Source of the DNA: NVTR01 sp965237505 | GTDB lineage: Bacteria > Pseudomonadota > Alphaproteobacteria > Rhodobacterales > Rhodobacteraceae | Direction of reading: 5' to 3' | Assembly (NCBI GenBank): GCA_965237505.1 | Contig: CBDEFR010000003.1 | Location: 62,001 to 126,000, forward strand | Length of the DNA stretch: 64,000 nt | Part shown: positions 44,700 through 54,596 of the stretch, piece by piece | Layout: each line of letters begins with the position of its first letter | Position numbering within the stretch: position 1 is the stretch's first letter | Translations under genes and position numbers: made by a program | Notes under the pieces: generated by a model | Told to the model about the DNA's origin: nothing | Seen by the model: the letters and a program-made list of their open reading frames with translations, nothing else | Databases searched by the model: none

Positions 44700-45575
44700 T
44701 CATGAACCGCGTCCGCGCTTTTCAAATCGCGGCAGCATGGCGGAAAAATCGAGACCACGGCCGTTCTCTTGCTCGACGAATATCTCATACAGCGCGGTCG
44801 CGGCCTGGCCCATCGGCGTATCTGCATCCACAGCTTCAGCCGCCTGTTGTGAAAGACGCAGGTCTTTCAGCATCAGGTCAGCCGCGAATCCGGGCTGATA
44901 GTCGTTGTCGGCAGGTGAGGTCGGGCCAATGCCGGGCGCTGGACAGTAGGCGTTCATGGTCCAGCTGTAGCCCGACGAGGTAGAGACCACATCGAACATT
45001 TTCTGCCGGTCAAGGCCGAGCTTGTCGGCCAGCGCAAACGCCTCGCAGGTGACGATCATGGTTGCGCCAAGGATCATGTTGTTGCAGATTTTCGCCGCCT
45101 GTCCATTGCCGGAGGAGCCGCAATGCACCGCCTTCTGGCCCATGATGTCAAACAACGGCTTGGCCTTGGCAAAACCGGCGTCGCTGCCGCCGGCCATGAA
45201 CGTGAGCGTACCCGCGGTCGCGCCGCCAACACCGCCCGAAACCGGAGCATCAAGGGCGAGCAGTCCGGCAGCTTCAGCATCTGCCGCCACGGACCGCGCG
45301 CTGTCCACATCGACGGTTGAGCAATCCAGAAATACCGCACCCGTTTCCATTGCCGGTATGATCTCGGCCGCCACCGAGCGCAGAATGTCGCCATTTGGCA
45401 GCATGGTGATCACCACATCGCGCGCATGGGCGGCATCGGCGGCGGCGGCAGCAGGCGCAACCCGGTCGGGGCAGGGCGCCACCAGATCAAATCCGATGAT
45501 GTCGTGGCCTCCAGCGGCCAAATTGCCCGCCATTGGCGCGCCCATGTTTCCCAGTCCGATAAAGCCAACCTTCAT
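44700..45575 (-). CDS. mmsB: 3-hydroxyisobutyrate dehydrogenase
   Basis: 291 residues. Oxidises 3-hydroxyisobutyrate to methylmalonate semialdehyde in valine degradation. N-terminal Rossmann motif GFIGLGNMGAPMAGNLAAGG, substrate-binding DAPVSGGVGGATAGTL, catalytic Lys region GNGQAAKICNNM. It is the last gene of the acyl-CoA dehydrogenase / hydrolase / mmsB unit. The IS4 copy 2 target duplication includes its stop codon without altering it. Confidence 0.93.
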   Translation of the reverse strand: MKVGFIGLGNMGAPMAGNLAAGGHDIIGFDLVAPCPDRVAPAAAAADAAHARDVVITMLPNGDILRSVAAEIIPAMETGAVFLDCSTVDVDSARSVAADAEAAGLLALDAPVSGGVGGATAGTLTFMAGGSDAGFAKAKPLFDIMGQKAVHCGSSGNGQAAKICNNMILGATMIVTCEAFALADKLGLDRQKMFDVVSTSSGYSWTMNAYCPAPGIGPTSPADNDYQPGFAADLMLKDLRLSQQAAEAVDADTPMGQAATALYEIFVEQENGRGLDFSAMLPRFEKRGRGS

Positions 45576-45584
45576 GGCACTCTC

Positions 45585-46616
45585 CTAAAATTTTAAGGCA
45601 TTCGCGCCAAGCGGCATCAGCATCCTGGCAACTTCGAGCGACCCGACATCTTCGATGCGTTCGTGGCGCCATTTCGGAGTGCGGTCCTTGTCGATGATCG
45701 CGGCGCGGATGCCCTCGACAAAATCACCATGCTCGGCGGCGCGATAGGTGAACCGGTACTCTTGCTGCAGCGCGCGCTCGATTTTGTGGTTGCCGCGCAC
45801 CCGATGGATCATCTCGATCGTGCAGGCCAGCGACAGCGGGCTTTGGCGGCGCAGGGATTTCATCGCGGATCGGGTGAAATCAACGGGAGCATAGTCCATC
45901 GAGCGCAGGATATCGCGCATGGTCTCGCCGCCAAAATGCTCGTCGATATGGGGTTGCAGCGCGCGCAGCGGGCCTGGTGGCGCGGGCTGGGCGGCGACGT
46001 CGATTGCACGTACGTCCGCAGTATTTTCCAAATCGGCGATCAGGCCGGTCCACTGATCTTGCGGAATGTAATAATCGGCAAACTCCGCAAATATCGCGTC
46101 CCCCGGACCCATGCGCGTGCCGGTGGTGCCAAGGTATTCGCCAAGCCGACCCGGCGCGCGCGACAACAGCAGACTGCCGCCCACATCCGGCACCAGCCCG
46201 ATACTGCATTCGGGCATGGCGATCTGGCTGCTGTCGCATACGATCCGGTGTGAGCCGTGGCATGAAATTCCGACCCCACCGCCCATCGTAAATCCCTGTA
46301 AGAACGCCGCGTAAGGCTTTGGAAAATTGAAGATTTTGGCATTCATTCGATACTCGTCGGCCCAGTATCTGCGACCATATGCGTAATCTCCGGCAGCGGC
46401 GGTGCGATGCATCTGCACGATATCGCCGCCGGCGCAAAACGCCTTGTCACCGGCGGCGTCAATGACGACCAGTGCGACGCCATCGTCACCAGCCCAATCG
46501 TCAAGCGCTGCTTCTATCGCCAGACACATGTCATGGGTGACCGCGTTCAGGGCTTTGGGCCGGTTAAGGGTGATCCGGCCTGCCTGGCCGAGCTTTCGAA
46601 TTAGAACGCCGCTCAT
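45585..46616 (-). CDS. 3-hydroxyisobutyryl-CoA hydrolase (ECH_2 family)
   Basis: 343 residues of the enoyl-CoA hydratase superfamily. Oxyanion-hole motifs CAGGDIVQM and QGFTMGGGVG, active-site region MPECSIGLVPDVGG, and the long C-terminal half typical of HIBYL-CoA hydrolases. It releases 3-hydroxyisobutyrate for the adjacent mmsB product. The ATG overlaps the acyl-CoA dehydrogenase stop (ATGA). Confidence 0.9.
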   Translation of the reverse strand: MSGVLIRKLGQAGRITLNRPKALNAVTHDMCLAIEAALDDWAGDDGVALVVIDAAGDKAFCAGGDIVQMHRTAAAGDYAYGRRYWADEYRMNAKIFNFPKPYAAFLQGFTMGGGVGISCHGSHRIVCDSSQIAMPECSIGLVPDVGGSLLLSRAPGRLGEYLGTTGTRMGPGDAIFAEFADYYIPQDQWTGLIADLENTADVRAIDVAAQPAPPGPLRALQPHIDEHFGGETMRDILRSMDYAPVDFTRSAMKSLRRQSPLSLACTIEMIHRVRGNHKIERALQQEYRFTYRAAEHGDFVEGIRAAIIDKDRTPKWRHERIEDVGSLEVARMLMPLGANALKF

Positions 46617-47758
46617 CGCGGCCGATCAATGAGGCTGCGGGTCACGATGACGCGCATGATCTCGTTTGTGCCTTCAAGAATCTGGTTCACCCGCAGATCG
46701 CGCACGATCTTTTCAATCCCGTAATCTGCAAGATAGCCGTAACCGCCGTGCAGCTGCAGGCACTGATCGGCGATCTTGCTGGCGGCTTCGGTTACGAATT
46801 TCTTGGCCATCGCGCAATGAGTTGGTGCGTCAGCCACCCCGTTGTCCAGTTTCCAGGCCGCCTGACGCAGAAATACCCGCGCCGCCTGCAGCTCAATTTC
46901 CATATCCGCGAGGCGGAACTGCAGGGCCTGAAACTGGTCGAGCGTTTTGCCGAAGGCCTGGCGCTCGCTCATGTAAAGCAGGGTCGCGTCCAGCGCCGCC
47001 TGTGCCGCGCCAAGACTGCAGGCGGATATGTTCAAGCGCCCGCCGTCCAGGCCCGCCATCGCGTATCTGAAACCGTGCCCCTCTTCGCCAAGCAGGTTTT
47101 CCGCCGGGACACGGCAATCGTCCAGTTGCACCTGGCGGGTCGCCTGACTGCGCCAGCCCATCTTGTCCTCGAGCGCGCCGAACGACAGGCCCGGTGTGCC
47201 GTCTTGGACGATAATGGCCGATATGCCGCCCGGACCTGCGGTGCCGGTGCGGGCCATAACGACATAGGCATCCGAATAGCCAGCGCCGGAAATGAACGCC
47301 TTGGTGCCGGTCAGCACGAAACCATCGTTGGTGCGGTCGGCGCGGGTTTTCAATGCGGCGGCATCGGAACCGGAGCCCGGTTCGGTCAGGCAATACGAAA
47401 GGATCGTGTCCATGCTTATCGCAGACGCCAGAAACTTGGCTTTCAGCTGCTGGTCGCCGAACCGGTCGAGCATCGCCGCGCACATATTATGGATCGAAAG
47501 GAACGCCGCGACCGAAATGCAAGCACGCGACAGCGCCTCGAACACCAGTGTCGCATCCAGACGGCTCAGCCCCGAGCCGCCGCTTTCTTCGGAAACATAA
47601 AGCCCGCCAAACCCAAGCTCTGCCAATCGCGGCCAAAGCGCGCGCGGGATATTTCCATCGCGGTCCCACTGACGGGCATTCGGCGCTATGTGTTCTTCGC
47701 CAAAGGCGCGGGCCATATCATAGATTGCGATCTGCTCTTCTGATAGGGCGAAGTCCAA
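46613..47758 (-). CDS. Acyl-CoA dehydrogenase, probably isobutyryl-CoA dehydrogenase
   Basis: 381-residue FAD enzyme. Signatures CLTEPGSGSDAAALKT and QLHGGYGYLADYGIEKIVRD; the catalytic Glu is expected in the ILEGTNEIMR region. The neighbouring hydrolase and mmsB suggest isobutyryl-CoA as substrate, though other branched short-chain substrates are possible. The start is TTG at 47758, because GAGGAGG lies 6 nt before it; the TTG at 47773 overlaps that site. Confidence 0.88.
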   Translation of the reverse strand: MDFALSEEQIAIYDMARAFGEEHIAPNARQWDRDGNIPRALWPRLAELGFGGLYVSEESGGSGLSRLDATLVFEALSRACISVAAFLSIHNMCAAMLDRFGDQQLKAKFLASAISMDTILSYCLTEPGSGSDAAALKTRADRTNDGFVLTGTKAFISGAGYSDAYVVMARTGTAGPGGISAIIVQDGTPGLSFGALEDKMGWRSQATRQVQLDDCRVPAENLLGEEGHGFRYAMAGLDGGRLNISACSLGAAQAALDATLLYMSERQAFGKTLDQFQALQFRLADMEIELQAARVFLRQAAWKLDNGVADAPTHCAMAKKFVTEAASKIADQCLQLHGGYGYLADYGIEKIVRDLRVNQILEGTNEIMRVIVTRSLIDRPR

Positions 47759-47911
47759 CAGCGGCCTCCTCAATTTGAATTGAACAGGCGTTTAATTACC
47801 GTCGTATTGGCATGAATTCAAGTGGCGGTGCATTCACTTGCCGTTGCCACTGACCGTTGGAAAATGTGCTGCTTAGGGTCAAGCCGACATGCATAGATTT
47901 GATACGAAACG

Positions 47912-47932
47912 GGCGGCCCAAAAGACCGCCCT
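47912..47932 (-). terminator. Weak hairpin after the VPLPA-CTERM gene
   Basis: A GGGCGG / CCGCCC stem with a 9-nt loop lies 22 bp beyond the stop of the gene at 47955-48479. The T tail on the minus strand is short, so termination strength is doubtful. Confidence 0.4.
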
Positions 47933-47954
47933 TCAAATTCCGATCAATCTCGGC

Positions 47955-48479
47955 TCAGGCTTTGCGGCGACGCCGAGACGCAAAACCAAGGCCAGCCAAG
48001 GCGCTAATCAGCAACACGCCGGCGGCTGGAATCGGAATCACGCCAAATTCGTTTATATGGCTTAATCCGGACCCAGTACCGGCAACCGGGATGTACGAGT
48101 AGCTCTGCACAGCGCCGGCCGTATTCATGATCAAAGTGGTTGCAAAAGTATTGCCGCCACCGATTTTGAACAAAATATACAGCGCATTTGACGTGAAATT
48201 TCCCGGATCGTCTGTCTTGATTCCCGAAATAAACGTCTCTGGGACAACACTGTTCACAAATGCCAATTCGTTCGCAGCACTTGGCGGGTGCACAGTCCGC
48301 ATATCAGCGCGCGTGGGGCTGAATGCTCCACTGGTCAGCAAACCCTCGCAGGTTAATGAGCATGTCAGGGTACCGCGCAGTAAATTAGGTAAGCCATCGT
48401 CGCCGAAAAAATTAATTGTTGATGCGTTCGCAGAAAGTGGAATCATTCCCAAGAGAGCAACCGCAGCCATTTTTAACAT
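47955..48479 (-). CDS. VPLPA-CTERM sorting domain protein
   Basis: 174 residues with a Sec signal (MLKMAAVALLGMIPLSANAS) and a C-terminal tripartite sorting signal: IPIPAAG motif, hydrophobic helix (VLLISALAGLGFA) and Arg cluster (SRRRRKA). Proteins of this kind are handled by exosortase systems and exported to the surface or matrix. The body is not a recognised domain; two Cys occur in CSLTC. No exosortase is in the window. The GAGG site 8-9 nt before the ATG supports the start. Confidence 0.82.
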   Translation of the reverse strand: MLKMAAVALLGMIPLSANASTINFFGDDGLPNLLRGTLTCSLTCEGLLTSGAFSPTRADMRTVHPPSAANELAFVNSVVPETFISGIKTDDPGNFTSNALYILFKIGGGNTFATTLIMNTAGAVQSYSYIPVAGTGSGLSHINEFGVIPIPAAGVLLISALAGLGFASRRRRKA

Positions 48480-48539
48480 AGAGAGACCTCAGCATAACTT
48501 GAGGATTCCCAAAGGCAAGAATATTTGTTAGGTTCGGTT

Positions 48540-49546
48540 ATGCAAAAACCATTCATCACCCAACCCGAACTTTTCGTTTCCAGCACTGAGCTTGATCATC
48601 CCGCCCTTCATGCACTTGACGCCACAGAAGCGGTTCTGGATTGGTCGAAGGTCGAACCAATTTTGTCGTCGATTTATGCCTCAAAAACAGGCCGTCCAAG
48701 CTATCCACTTTTGACCTTGTTTCGCGGTTTGCTGTTGGGGGTGTGGTATCGATTATCGGATGTTGAGCTGTCGCAATGCCTTTATCGTGATCTGCTGTTT
48801 CGTAAATTTTGCCACCTTGAACTGGGCGGCGATGTCCCGGAGGCGTCAACGCTGGGGCGGTTCCGCAATCAACTGGTTGAACATGATCTGTGGGAGCGTC
48901 TCTTGGGGGAGATCAACCGCCAGCTTGAGGCCAAGAACATTATTCTGACGGAAGGGCGTATCAACATCATTGATGCACCCCCGTTGAGGCTGCACAATCT
49001 GGCTCGGGCAAAGGTAAAGATGGTCAGCCAAAGCGCGATAAGGACGCGGGCTGGCATGTCAGGAAAGACAGCCGTGGCAATCTAAAATCCACCTATGGAT
49101 ACTCGGTTCATACGGGTGTGGATGAGGACGGCTTCATTCAACGCCAGACAGTCACTGCGGGTAATGTGCATGACAGCGTCGAACGCGATACGCTTTTATT
49201 GGGCGATGAGAGTGCCCTTTACGCGGATGCGGCTTACAGTTCCCGGGAGACGCGTGACAAACTGAAACGTTTTGGCATTGCAGATCAGGTGCAACGCAAA
49301 GGTTACCGTAACAAACCTCTGTCGGATGATGACCGTAATCGCAATGATGAGATTGCTGTTATTCGTGCTGGTGGCGAGCGGCCCTTTGCCACTTACAAAA
49401 GCCGTTATGGCTTAGCCCGAACACGATTTATGGGGTTGGCCAGGAATATGACTGCCTACGGTATTGCAGCCATCGCTCATAACGTTCGCAAAGGGGCCAA
49501 ATTCTTGACACTCTACGGATTGCCCGATCAGAGTTGCGCTGGATAA
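48540..49546 (+). pseudogene. IS5-family transposase, frameshifted
   Basis: N-terminal part (MQKPFITQPELFVSSTELDH, then SQCLYRDLLFRKFCHLEL and the first catalytic INIIDA) breaks frame near 48983. The expected VEAAQSGSGKGKDGQPKRDK lies in the minus-one frame and continues to GVDEDGFIQRQTVTAG, YADAAYSSRETRDKL and the Glu region GGERPFATYKSRYG. One lost G before TTGAGG explains it. I could not identify convincing inverted repeats or a target duplication, so element limits are unresolved. Confidence 0.85.
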
Positions 49547-50057
49547 GTGCGGCCAAAACCTGGAAATGGGACATAAAACTACGTCAAATTGACCATATCC
49601 AACCCTCAAAGTCGCAAATATCCGATTTTACTGGAAATCCATCCCGAACTCCGTAATATCAAGCTGGAAAAGAGGCCTTATGCTGAGATCTCATAGATTT
49701 AATCATCCCAAAAACCCCTTCACGCACTTTACAACTTCGCCGGCCAAATCGGCAGCAGAGCCAAACACACACCCGAATATTTTCAACGGCGTTTCCCATC
49801 ACATTTTTGCCACAATTCGCCGAGTCGTTCAAATAATATCGCCGTGCACAACCCTGGCGCGAGAATTTTGGGCAAATTTAAGCAAAAAGACACTTGCCAG
49901 ACGAATTTGTTGTGAAAATGGAAACATTAATTGGCATGTTTCATTTTTCTCTTCATCGGTGTGGGTGCCTGCCGATTCTTTTTTCGTTCGCCCCGCCAAC
50001 AACGCGGTGCCATCGTGGCATTTACAAACTAGCTGTATTTGCGATTGCGGACGCGGA
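49547..50057. other. Gene-free stretch of about 510 bp
   Basis: Relatively AT-rich DNA between the IS5 transposase and the ybdK-like stop. It presumably contains the unresolved right end of the IS5 element. One frame is open at 49680-50108, but its composition (many His, Asn, Phe; no ribosome site) does not look coding. I see no RNA gene or repeat in it. Confidence 0.5.
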
Positions 50058-51191
50058 TCAGAAACTGGCCTGAAATTCTTCGATCAAGTGACGCACAACA
50101 GTAGCTAAAGCTGCGGGTCTATCCTTGCCGGATTGAAGAGCACTTTCGAAGACGCCACGCTGAACGTCAGCACTTGTGCCATTTTTGACCAGCTCACGCG
50201 CAGTTCGCACTTCGGCCAAACAGCCCAGGGCCTCGGCGTCTTCCTCAATCAATTCGAGCATTTCCTCAACCAGATCGCCAAACGGCACGACCTCGCCTTG
50301 GCCGAAATCAATCAGCCCGGCCGACACCCCGTAACGTTGCGCGCGCCAGCGGTTTTCGGCGATCAGAAAAGCATCATATATCCGCCAACGCTGGTTTTTG
50401 CGCGCCAGCCGCCACAGCATCCGGGTCAGGCACTGGGTCAGTGCGGCCAGCATCAGCGTGGTTTCCAGCAGCGGAGAGGCGTCGCAGATTCGCGACTCGA
50501 TAGTGGGGAACATTGAAGAGGGGCGCAGATCCCACCAGATTTTTGATGCGTCTTCGATCAGTCCCAGATCGACCAAAATCTGTACCGAACGCTCATAGGT
50601 CGACCAGTCGTCCAGTTTTGGCGGCAAGCCGGTGCGCGGCAGGTTGTCAAAGACCGTCAAGCGATAAGAATTCAGTTCGGTATCTTCACCCCGCCAAAAC
50701 GGCGAGGACGTCGACATTGCCAGCAAGTGCGGCAGGAAATAGGACAGCTGGTTCATCAGATCGATGCGCATATTCTTGGCTTCGATGCCGACATGCACAT
50801 GCATCCCGCAGATCAGCATACGGCGCGCAACGCCGCCCAGATCCTTTCGCAGGACGTTATAGCGTTCCTTGTCGGTGTGCAGTTGGTTCTTCCATTCGGC
50901 AAAAGGATGGCAGGATGCCGCAATCGGTGCCAGCCCAAAGCTGGCTGCGTGCCGCGCCACGGTCATGCGCAAATTGCGCAGGTCCTCACGCGCCTCGCCG
51001 ATGGTTTGGCAAACCCCGCTGCCAACCTCGATCTGGCATTGCAGAAACTCGGGGCTGACTTGTGCCTGCAGGTCCGCCTGACAGGCCGCCATCAGTTCGT
51101 CGGGTGCGCTGGCCAGGTCCAACGTCTCTTGGTCAACCAACAGGTACTCTTCTTCGATGCCCAGGGTAAATGACGGTTCCGTTATGGTCAT
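50058..51191 (-). CDS. YbdK-type carboxylate-amine ligase (glutamate--cysteine ligase 2 family)
   Basis: 377 residues from ATG 51191 (MTITEPSFTLGIEEEYLLVD), the family N-terminus with the metal-binding Glu cluster. Further motifs: MLICGMHVHVGIE, SPFWRGEDTELNSYR, WWDLRPSSMFPTIESRICD. Members have weak gamma-glutamylcysteine ligase activity in vitro; the physiological product is uncertain. It stands alone between an IS5 remnant and a decayed hydrolase gene, inside what would otherwise be the mms cluster. Confidence 0.88.
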   Translation of the reverse strand: MTITEPSFTLGIEEEYLLVDQETLDLASAPDELMAACQADLQAQVSPEFLQCQIEVGSGVCQTIGEAREDLRNLRMTVARHAASFGLAPIAASCHPFAEWKNQLHTDKERYNVLRKDLGGVARRMLICGMHVHVGIEAKNMRIDLMNQLSYFLPHLLAMSTSSPFWRGEDTELNSYRLTVFDNLPRTGLPPKLDDWSTYERSVQILVDLGLIEDASKIWWDLRPSSMFPTIESRICDASPLLETTLMLAALTQCLTRMLWRLARKNQRWRIYDAFLIAENRWRAQRYGVSAGLIDFGQGEVVPFGDLVEEMLELIEEDAEALGCLAEVRTARELVKNGTSADVQRGVFESALQSGKDRPAALATVVRHLIEEFQASF

Positions 51192-51404
51192 CTGTGCCAG
51201 CTCGCGTTGTTTCCTGCAGAAAATCAGTTGGGGCGCCATCGAGCAAGAAATTTAGCGCGGTGTCACAGGAAGCGGGGTGTTTTTTGGAGCTGGAGATATT
51301 CGTTTTCGCTGCCGTATAGGCGGATTTTTTGTAATTAACGGTGCCTTATGGATAATATACTGGCGCAACCAGAAATTGTCACAATCGGTTTTAAGGAGGT
51401 AATT

Positions 51405-52273
51405 ATGGCAGGAACAAACCGCGTCGCAGTCGCTGTCATTCATGGAATGGGCAGTCAGGGCGAAAATCGTCCGGACCCGGATACATTAAGATTTTCCGCG
51501 GGGCTTTATAGAGAATTGAAGCGCCATATGGGCCTCGCGGATTTTGACGCGCAAATTGCCTGGCGCGAGGTTTTCGGTCCGACATTCTGCAGAGTCGGGA
51601 GGAAGACTACGTCAGGAATGCCCTGAGCGGGAAGGCGCGCTGGATTAAAGTGCGCCGATTTGTCATGCACAATCTGGGCGACGCCGCTGCATACCGAAAG
51701 ATACCGGGCGACCCGAATGCAGCGACTTATGGCGAGGTCCATCGCCGGGTCTTTGATTGCATTGAACGTCTTGAGAACATTGCCGGTGTTAGCACGCCCT
51801 TGCTGGTTTTGGCGCATTCATTGGGCGGGCATATCATGTCGAACTATGTCTATGACATGCAGAGGAACAGTCCAGTCCATCCCGTCACTGGTCGATTTCA
51901 AAAGCTTGAAACCATGTGTGGATTAGTGACCTTTGGCTGTAATATCCCGATATTCAACTTTGCCTACGACTAGGCAGACATAATGCCGATCAGCCGCCCT
52001 GGTGCGCGCATTTCACCTGGCAAACAGTTGTTGCCCTGATGGCGAAACTTCAACGACAAGGACGATGTTTTGGGAATGCCTCTGGCGGCGTCCAGTTCCG
52101 GCTATCGGGCGTTGGCTGATTCAGGTGAATTAACCGATACATGGATCGACGTCGGAAATATCGCCGAATTCTGGAATCCGGCATCGCATAATGCCTATTG
52201 GACGGATCGCCATTTCTACCGGCCGGTGGCGGCGATGCTACGAAAAGCATTGGAAATCGGACCTGTGCCCTAG
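51405..52273 (+). pseudogene. Alpha/beta-hydrolase-like gene with three lesions
   Basis: Begins well (TTAAGGAGGT site, ATG 51405, MAGTNRVAVAVIHGMGSQG). It frameshifts near 51585, continues as ILQSREEDYVRNALSGKAR with the nucleophile-elbow-like LVLAHSLGGHIMSNY, then meets in-frame TAG (51971) and TGA (52037) before a still recognisable tail (FNDKDDVLGMPLAAS to 52273). HGMG and HSLGG point to a serine hydrolase or lipase-like fold. The good ribosome site suggests recent inactivation. Confidence 0.78.
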
Positions 52274-52331
52274 GGAGTGGGGCGCGTTTGCGATTGGCAG
52301 GGCGCTCTGCAGGTGAACCGCTCTAGAAATC

Positions 52332-53831
52332 TTAGTCGATCGCTTTGAAGTGGAACTCTCCGCCTTCTTTCATGCCTGACGGCCAGCGCGACGTGACGGT
52401 TTTGGTCCGGGTGTAAAATCGGAACGAGTCAGGCCCGTGCTGGTTCAGATCGCCGAAGACCGATTTTTTCCAGCCGCCAAAGGTGTGATAGGCCAGCGGC
52501 ACCGGAATAGGCACATTGATGCCGACCATGCCGATATTGATCCGGTGGGCGAAATCGCGCGCGGTGTCGCCGTCGCGGGTGTAGATGGCCACGCCGTTGC
52601 CGTATTCATGGTCCATCGCAAGGCCGAGCGCCTCTTCATAGTTTTTGGCGCGCACTGTCGACAGGACCGGGCCGAAAATCTCGGTCTTGTAGATGTCCAT
52701 GTCCGCGGTCACGTGGTCGAACAGATGCGGGCCAACGAAGAAACCGTTTTCATAGCCCTGAAGTTTGAAATCGCGATTGTCGACCACCAATGTGGCGCCT
52801 TGGTCAACACCGGATTGAATCAGGCCGAGAATTTTTTCCTTTGATTCGCGCGTGATCACCGGGCCGAAATCCACATCATCGCCATCGGTATAGGGGGCCA
52901 CGCGCAATTTTTCGATGCGGGGTACAAGTTTCTCGATCAGTGCGTCGGCGGTTTCGTCGCCGACGGGCACCGCCACCGACACCGCCATGCAGCGTTCGCC
53001 CGCGGCGCCAAAACCGGCACCGATCAACGCATCCGCCGCCTGGTCCAGATTGGCGTCCGGCATGATGATCATGTGGTTCTTGGCGCCGCCAAAGCACTGG
53101 GCGCGCTTGCCGTTGGCTGTGGCACGGGCATAAATGTATTGGGCAATCGGGGTGGAACCCACGAAGGACACGCCCTGGATTGTGTCGTTGTCCAGCAGCG
53201 CGTCGACGGTTTCCTTGTCGCCGTTCACCACATTGAACACGCCCGCGGGCAGGCCGGCTTCGAAAAACAGCTCCCCCAGCATTGTCGGCAGGGACGGGTC
53301 GCGCTCGGACGGTTTTAGGATCACCGCGTTGCCGCAGGCCAGTGCCGGGCCGACGTGCCAGAGCGGCATCATGGCGGGGAAGTTGAACGGCATGACAGCG
53401 GCCACCACGCCCAAGGGCTGGCGCATGGAATGCATGTCGATGCCCCGCCCGGCGCTGTCGGTGAAATCGCCTTTCAGCAGTTCCGGCGCGCCGATGCAGT
53501 ACTCGATGACCTCAAGCCCGCGCTGGATGTCGCCTTTGGCGTCCGGGATGGTTTTGCCGTGCTCGCGGCTCAGCGCCTCGGCCAGCTTGTCCATGTCGCG
53601 GTTCAGCAAATGCACCATGCGCATCATCACACGGGCGCGTTTTTGCGGGTTGGTCGCGCCCCAGGCGACCTGCGCTTTCGCTGCAGAGGCAATCGCCGCC
53701 GCCATTTCGTCAACCGAGGCAAGCGGAACCTGGGCCTGAACCTCGCCGGTCGCGGGATTAAAAACATCTGCAAACCGGCCCGACGTGCCTTTGATCAGTT
53801 TGCCGTTGATGAAATGAGACAGCTCTTGCAT
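52332..53831 (-). CDS. mmsA: CoA-acylating methylmalonate-semialdehyde dehydrogenase
   Basis: 499 residues. Converts methylmalonate semialdehyde to propionyl-CoA, the last step of valine and part of thymine/inositol degradation. Starts MQELSHFINGKLIKGTSGRF at 53831. Shows VMPFNFPAMMPLWH and the catalytic Cys in GFGAAGERCMAVS. It is on the same strand as the mmsB unit (44700-47758) but separated from it by 4.5 kb of IS and accessory genes. An AGGATCTC-type ribosome site precedes the ATG. Confidence 0.93.
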   Translation of the reverse strand: MQELSHFINGKLIKGTSGRFADVFNPATGEVQAQVPLASVDEMAAAIASAAKAQVAWGATNPQKRARVMMRMVHLLNRDMDKLAEALSREHGKTIPDAKGDIQRGLEVIEYCIGAPELLKGDFTDSAGRGIDMHSMRQPLGVVAAVMPFNFPAMMPLWHVGPALACGNAVILKPSERDPSLPTMLGELFFEAGLPAGVFNVVNGDKETVDALLDNDTIQGVSFVGSTPIAQYIYARATANGKRAQCFGGAKNHMIIMPDANLDQAADALIGAGFGAAGERCMAVSVAVPVGDETADALIEKLVPRIEKLRVAPYTDGDDVDFGPVITRESKEKILGLIQSGVDQGATLVVDNRDFKLQGYENGFFVGPHLFDHVTADMDIYKTEIFGPVLSTVRAKNYEEALGLAMDHEYGNGVAIYTRDGDTARDFAHRINIGMVGINVPIPVPLAYHTFGGWKKSVFGDLNQHGPDSFRFYTRTKTVTSRWPSGMKEGGEFHFKAID

Positions 53832-54104
53832 GAGATCCTCCGTGAATTCCTGAGTCGTTTTAGCTTTGCCATTTTGATTGGAAAAGAGCCAGTTGCCAAA
53901 ACGGTTTCGCAAAAATAAAAATTGACAGTGAACTGGGACGGTATGTGCATATTCCTGGCTGTGGCAAAAGTTGAACGTCTTGAAGGCTTTTCAAAGCTCA
54001 TTTTATGAGGGATCGGAAAAGCGGCCGCAGGCCTTGAAGCGGTGCTTGACAGGTGTCCGGCCAGCGGTGACGCTGCGGCATCTCTCATTGGATGGAGTTT
54101 CGTC

Positions 54105-54539
54105 ATGCTTGTTCGCCAGATTTTGAGTGGAAAACCTGAGCAGGGCGTCGAAACCGTAGCCCCCGGAGTAACCGTTGCCCAAGCTGCCGAAATTCTTTCA
54201 TCTCGTCGAATTGGCACGCTGGTCGTGTCAGAGGACGGCGAAACCGCCCTAGGCATTCTGTCTGAGCGCGACATTGTTCGGGAGCTGGGCAAACATGGTG
54301 CAGATTTCATGGACGAGACTGTTGCGGAACATATGACGACCAAGCTGGTCAGCTGCACCCGTGACGAGACCGCTGACCAGGTTCTTGCCAAAATGACGGA
54401 AGGGCGATTCCGGCACATGCCGGTCGTAGAGGACGGCAAATTGGTCGGGTTGATATCGATTGGTGATGTGGTTAAGGCCCGGCTATCTGAACTGGCGATG
54501 GAAAAGGATGCTTTGGAAGGCATGATCATGGGCTACTGA
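54105..54539 (+). CDS. Two-CBS-domain protein
   Basis: 144 residues from ATG 54105 (MLVRQILSGKPEQGVETV). Two CBS domains: first about residues 8-65 (VAQAAEILSSRRIGTLVV, LGILSERDIVRELG), second about 75-135 (DETADQVLAKMTEGRFRHMPVV, LVGLISIGDVVKARL). Such proteins usually bind adenine nucleotides. No partner domain is attached. It lies 57 bp before coaD on the same strand. Confidence 0.88.
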   Translation: MLVRQILSGKPEQGVETVAPGVTVAQAAEILSSRRIGTLVVSEDGETALGILSERDIVRELGKHGADFMDETVAEHMTTKLVSCTRDETADQVLAKMTEGRFRHMPVVEDGKLVGLISIGDVVKARLSELAMEKDALEGMIMGY

Positions 54540-54596
54540 GCCTTGTAATTCAGCGCGCAATGTCGTTGCGTGACGCCATAATAGCGGAGCTGCCTC

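Noticed and set aside
48480..49640. Terminal repeats for the IS5 element (GAGG near 48504 and CTC near 49606; AGGTT near 48530 and AACC near 49560)
   Set aside because: Matches are too short and no direct duplication accompanies either pair.
49680..50108. 142-codon plus-strand frame
   Set aside because: No ribosome site, odd composition, and its end overlaps the ybdK-like gene on the other strand.
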